DNA of 64,000 nucleotides, taken from the NCBI GenBank assembly GCA_016715115.1, contig JADKBM010000016.1:1178001-1242000 (forward strand), written 5' to 3'. Within the stretch, counting starts at the first letter, position 1; every line of letters starts with the position of its first letter. Positions 60,890 to 64,000 of this stretch are shown here, in pieces. The notes below the pieces were generated by a model. That model worked only from the letters and a program-made list of their open reading frames with translations. It was not told where the DNA came from and did no database searches. Origin of the DNA: Acidobacteriota bacterium. GTDB lineage: Bacteria; Acidobacteriota; Blastocatellia; Pyrinomonadales; Pyrinomonadaceae. The position numbers were made by a program, and so were the translations under genes.

Positions 60890-63847
60890 ATGAATCTTTC
60901 GATCCTGTTGTGGGGCATTCCGCAGGCGATGCGGGTCGCTTCGCAGATTTACCCCAAGTACGCGGCGCGCTTGAAAGAGAGGAATCTCGTCGCGCAGTTC
61001 AGATTGCGCGATAAGCCCGAGGGCCGCTGGATCAGCCTCGACAACGGCAAGATCTCGTCCGCCCGTGGCATCCACGAGCGTCCCGATATTACGATCGACT
61101 TCAAGAACAAGGCGATCGCGAAAAGCTTTCTCACACCGCCTTTCGACCTGCTCGAGCGGATCGACGCCGCCAAAAACTTCAAGATCGTACTGCACGGCCC
61201 CGACGAACTCGCCGTCTGGTTTCTGCGGACGCTGGCGCAACTCGAGTCGATAACCTGGAAATACGGCACCGACGTCGGTAACGGCGTCACGCGCTACACG
61301 AGCGGAACCAACGGCGGGCCGATCTTCGTTTACGTCAAGGACGGCAAGGTTATCCGCACGACCCCGCTCGATTTCGATGACGACGATGCGGAACCGTGGT
61401 CGATCACCGCTCGCGGGAAGACGTTCACGCCGGCGCGTCGGACGTCGCTGGCCGCCCACGGAATGTGCCAGAAGTCGATGTTGTACTCGAAAGGGCGAAT
61501 TCTCTACCCGATGAAGCGGGTCGATTTCGACCCGAACGGCGAACGCAATCCGCAGAATCGCGGAAAGTCCGGGTTCGAGCGCATCACCTGGGACGAAGCG
61601 TTGGAAATTGTATCGAGCGAGATCAAGCGCGCCAAGGTGGTCGGCCCGGGCGCGATCGCGGTCGATCACGGCTCGCACCATCAATGGGGCAACCTCGGGC
61701 ATTATCTGAGCGCCTTCAACCGCTTCTGGAATCTGATCGGAGTCACGAAACTGATGCACAGCCCCGACAGTTGGGAGGGCTGGTTCTGGGGCGCGATGCA
61801 TCATTGGGGCAACAGTTTGCGGCTCGGATGTCCGGAATTTTACGGAACCGTCGAAGATTGCCTGAAAGAAGCCGAGATGATCGTTTTCTGGTCGAGCGAT
61901 CCGGACACGACCTATGGCTACGAGGGATCGCAGCGGCGCGAGTGGGCTAAAGAACTCGGCATCAAGATGGTCCACATCGATCCGTATTTGAACCACACCG
62001 CGGCGCACGTCGGCGGAAAATGGATCGCACCGCGGCCCGGGACCGACCCGGCGCTCGCGCAGGCCATCTGCCACGTCTGGATCACAGAGGATTTGTACGA
62101 CAAGGACTTCGTAACGAACCGTACAACGGGATTCGACGAATGGAAAGACCATATCCTCGGCGCAAGCGACGGCGTGCCGAAATCGCCCGAATGGCAAGAG
62201 GCCGAGACCGGCATTCCCGCCCGCGACGTCCGCGCCCTGGCGCGCGAGTGGGGCTCGAAGAAGACGTATCTCGGCGCCGGCAGTTGGGGATGCGGCGTCG
62301 GTGGCGCGGGACGCACCGCGACCGGAATGCAGTGGGCGCGGATGATGACGATCCTCGCGGCGATGCAGGGCTGGGGACGTCCGGGCGTCAACTTCGGCAA
62401 TCTCCAGTTCGGAACGCCGCTCGATTTCAACTTCTACTTCCCCGGCTACGGCGAGGGCAGCATCTCGGGCGATCTCGCTTTCAGCGCGAATTCGGCCAAC
62501 AACTACCAGCGAATGCCGCACATCGTGACGATGAGCACCGTGCGTCAAAGCATCCCGCGGATCTGGTTTCCCGAGGCGATTACCGAGGGCAAGGCGCAGG
62601 GATACCTCACCGACGTTTCGTCCGTTCAGGGCCAGTTTTTCCCGTTCTTTTACCCATCGCCCGGCCACGCCCGCGTCGAAATGCTCTACAAGTACGGTAG
62701 CCAGCTTTTCGGCACGATGGTCGGCGGAAACCGCTGGGCACGCGCATATCAGCACGAAAGCCTCAAGTTCATCGTCAACCAATCGGTCTGGCACGAGGGC
62801 GAGACGCCGTTCTCGGACATCATACTTCCCGCCTGCACGATCTTTGAGAAATGGGATATCGGCGAGTGGTACAACGTCGGCGCCGGATACGTGCACCATA
62901 TGTACTCGATGAACAATCATCGCGTGATCTCTTTGCAGCACAAGTGCATCGAGCCGCTCGGCGAGTCGAAGTCCGACTACGAGATCTTCCTCGCGGTGTC
63001 CGAGAAACTTGGACTCGGAGCGGTTTACTCAGAAGGCGGCACCTCTGAACTCGACTGGTGCAAGCGCGTGTTCTACTCCTCCGATCTGTCGAAGCACATC
63101 TCGTGGCGGCAGTTCCTCAAAAAAGGCTACTTCGTTGTTCCACCGGATCCTGAAACAGCACGCGCGCCGACCGCAAACCGCTGGTTTTACGAGGGCCGAA
63201 AGAAGGACACGCCCGAGCCGTATCCGCTTCCATCGGACTATGTCGGCGAATATCTCGGCGGTCTGCAGACATCGTCGGGCAAGTTCGAGTTCGTCGCCGA
63301 GTCGCTCAAAAAGATCGACGATCCGGACCGTCCGCCGCTCAATCGATATATGCCGTCCTACGAGGATCCGTCGCGCAATCCGGAACTCGCCGATTTTCCG
63401 CTGAAACTTCAGACGCCGCACACGCGCTACGCCTATCACGTGATGGGCGACGACGAGGGCAGCAGCCTCAACGATGTCCGCGAACATCGCGTCTTGAAGG
63501 ACGGGCGCTACTACCTTGTCGCACGGATGAGCAGAAAGGACGCCGACGCGAGAGGCATCAAGGACGATGACTTGATCCGCTTGTGGAACAACCGCGCTTC
63601 AGTGGTCTGTGCGGCTCAGGTCACCGAACGGCTCCGGCCGGGCGTCATAAGCGCCTATTCCGGTTCGGCCAAATACCATCCGGTCGGTGAACCAGGGCGA
63701 TCGACCGATCTCGGCGGCTGTGTGAATATGCTGAATCCGAAAGGGTCGATCACCAAAAAAGGGCACGGGATCAAGCCCAACGCGGTGCTGATCGAGGTTG
63801 AAAAATGGACCGGCGTCGATACCTGGCAGCCGATGGAGAAAAACTGA
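60890..63847 (+). CDS. Molybdopterin oxidoreductase large subunit, pyrogallol/phloroglucinol transhydroxylase-like, with N-terminal SCP2-like domain
   Basis: 985 residues from ATG 60890 (GGAG upstream). Residues about 25-115 form an SCP2-like sterol-carrier fold (AQFRLRDKPEGRWISLDNGKI, PDITIDFKNKAIAKSFLTP, KIVLHGPDELAVWFLRTL). Then the DMSO-reductase-type body: AHGMCQKSMLYSKGRILYPMKRVDF, ITWDEALEIVSSEI, VDHGSHHQWGNLGHYLSAFNRFW, KLMHSPDSWEGWFWG (near 290, likely Mo-ligand Ser region), VFWSSDPDTTYGY, IDPYLNHTAAHVGGKWIAPRPGTDPALAQA in parts, and the C-terminal dinucleotide domain ISAYSGSAKYHPVG. No N-terminal Cys cluster, as in transhydroxylase AthL. The enzyme family moves hydroxyl groups on trihydroxybenzenes without net redox change. 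The stop overlaps the next start. Confidence 0.85.
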   Translation: MNLSILLWGIPQAMRVASQIYPKYAARLKERNLVAQFRLRDKPEGRWISLDNGKISSARGIHERPDITIDFKNKAIAKSFLTPPFDLLERIDAAKNFKIVLHGPDELAVWFLRTLAQLESITWKYGTDVGNGVTRYTSGTNGGPIFVYVKDGKVIRTTPLDFDDDDAEPWSITARGKTFTPARRTSLAAHGMCQKSMLYSKGRILYPMKRVDFDPNGERNPQNRGKSGFERITWDEALEIVSSEIKRAKVVGPGAIAVDHGSHHQWGNLGHYLSAFNRFWNLIGVTKLMHSPDSWEGWFWGAMHHWGNSLRLGCPEFYGTVEDCLKEAEMIVFWSSDPDTTYGYEGSQRREWAKELGIKMVHIDPYLNHTAAHVGGKWIAPRPGTDPALAQAICHVWITEDLYDKDFVTNRTTGFDEWKDHILGASDGVPKSPEWQEAETGIPARDVRALAREWGSKKTYLGAGSWGCGVGGAGRTATGMQWARMMTILAAMQGWGRPGVNFGNLQFGTPLDFNFYFPGYGEGSISGDLAFSANSANNYQRMPHIVTMSTVRQSIPRIWFPEAITEGKAQGYLTDVSSVQGQFFPFFYPSPGHARVEMLYKYGSQLFGTMVGGNRWARAYQHESLKFIVNQSVWHEGETPFSDIILPACTIFEKWDIGEWYNVGAGYVHHMYSMNNHRVISLQHKCIEPLGESKSDYEIFLAVSEKLGLGAVYSEGGTSELDWCKRVFYSSDLSKHISWRQFLKKGYFVVPPDPETARAPTANRWFYEGRKKDTPEPYPLPSDYVGEYLGGLQTSSGKFEFVAESLKKIDDPDRPPLNRYMPSYEDPSRNPELADFPLKLQTPHTRYAYHVMGDDEGSSLNDVREHRVLKDGRYYLVARMSRKDADARGIKDDDLIRLWNNRASVVCAAQVTERLRPGVISAYSGSAKYHPVGEPGRSTDLGGCVNMLNPKGSITKKGHGIKPNAVLIEVEKWTGVDTWQPMEKN

Positions 63848-64000
63848 TGGCCAAGAAGTGGAATATGATCGTCGATGTTGCGCGTTGCGACAACTGCCGC
63901 CTCTGCTTTCTGGCGGTGAAAGACGAATACGTCGGCAACGAATTCCCGGGGATCTCGGCGGCGCAACCGTCGCAAGGCCATAACTGGCTCGACATCCGCC
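63847..64000 (+). CDS. Small 4Fe-4S subunit of the transhydroxylase-like enzyme (3' truncated by the window)
   Basis: ATG at 63847 overlaps the TGA of the large subunit by one base. The visible 51 residues start MAKKWNMIVDVARCDNCRLCF, with the first Cys motif CDNCRLC of a ferredoxin-type electron-transfer subunit, then DEYVGNEFPGISAAQPSQGHNWLDI. The phrase NEFPG...GHNWLDI follows the layout of the small subunit of pyrogallol hydroxytransferase and other DMSO-reductase-family beta subunits. The remaining Cys motifs lie outside the window. Confidence 0.85.
   Translation, partial: MAKKWNMIVDVARCDNCRLCFLAVKDEYVGNEFPGISAAQPSQGHNWLDIR

Noticed and set aside
60851..62941. 696-residue frame on the minus strand
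   Set aside because: Antisense shadow of the molybdoenzyme gene.

Overview
The window is bacterial and moderately GC-rich. It has a complete set of housekeeping genes (alaS, truB, recX, recN, an HU gene, yacG, one tRNA), many secreted TPR, beta-propeller and Rhs proteins, and much intergenic repeat debris. The flavour fits an Acidobacteriota lineage such as Blastocatellia/Pyrinomonadaceae. That is an inference from gene content and repeat style; no 16S gene is present to confirm it.

Layout. 1-260: 3' end of a ClpA/ClpB-type AAA+ gene. 340-2759: REP-like palindromes, a complete IS110-family insertion sequence and a terminase-like relic. 2723-15263 (all minus strand): Rhs cluster 1. It reads FG-GAP-repeat protein, then one full-length Rhs with a Sec signal peptide, JAMM-like tip and coupled exported partner, then two displaced Rhs C-terminal cassettes. 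Each displaced cassette ends in an HExxH zincin-like tip coupled to a Ycf48-like beta-propeller protein. 15.6-43.7 kb: ordinary chromosome with a decamer array, TPR proteins, alpha/beta hydrolases, truB, recX, an SPFH/flotillin-like giant with vault-like repeats, vapBC overlapping alaS, tRNA-Met, an M14 peptidase, recN, asparaginase, a zinc metallopeptidase, a VOC protein, HU, an M50 protease, an S9 peptidase and an LEA-like membrane protein. 43.9-58.3 kb (all minus strand): Rhs cluster 2, a graveyard of seven 5'-truncated Rhs units in tandem, most followed within 0-90 nt by a small candidate immunity gene. Several carry frameshifts, a nonsense codon, or palindromic insertions. 58.4-64 kb: yacG, a small membrane protein, an MFS transporter, a MarR regulator, and the large (SCP2-fused) and small subunits of a pyrogallol/phloroglucinol-transhydroxylase-like molybdoenzyme; the last gene runs off the window.

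How it fits together. The two Rhs clusters look like a main polymorphic toxin gene with its store of displaced C-terminal tip plus immunity cassettes. Core sequences are shared, tips differ (zincin, JAMM-like, papain-fold-2-like, a conserved Rhs tip of unknown activity, and unknown ones), and each tip keeps its own immunity candidate immediately downstream. The most novel element is the repeated pairing of a zincin-like Rhs tip with a Ycf48-like beta-propeller protein, seen twice with start/stop coupling. A second theme is palindromic and heptanucleotide-periodic repeats that enter genes (alaS, rhs) and supply codons or stops.
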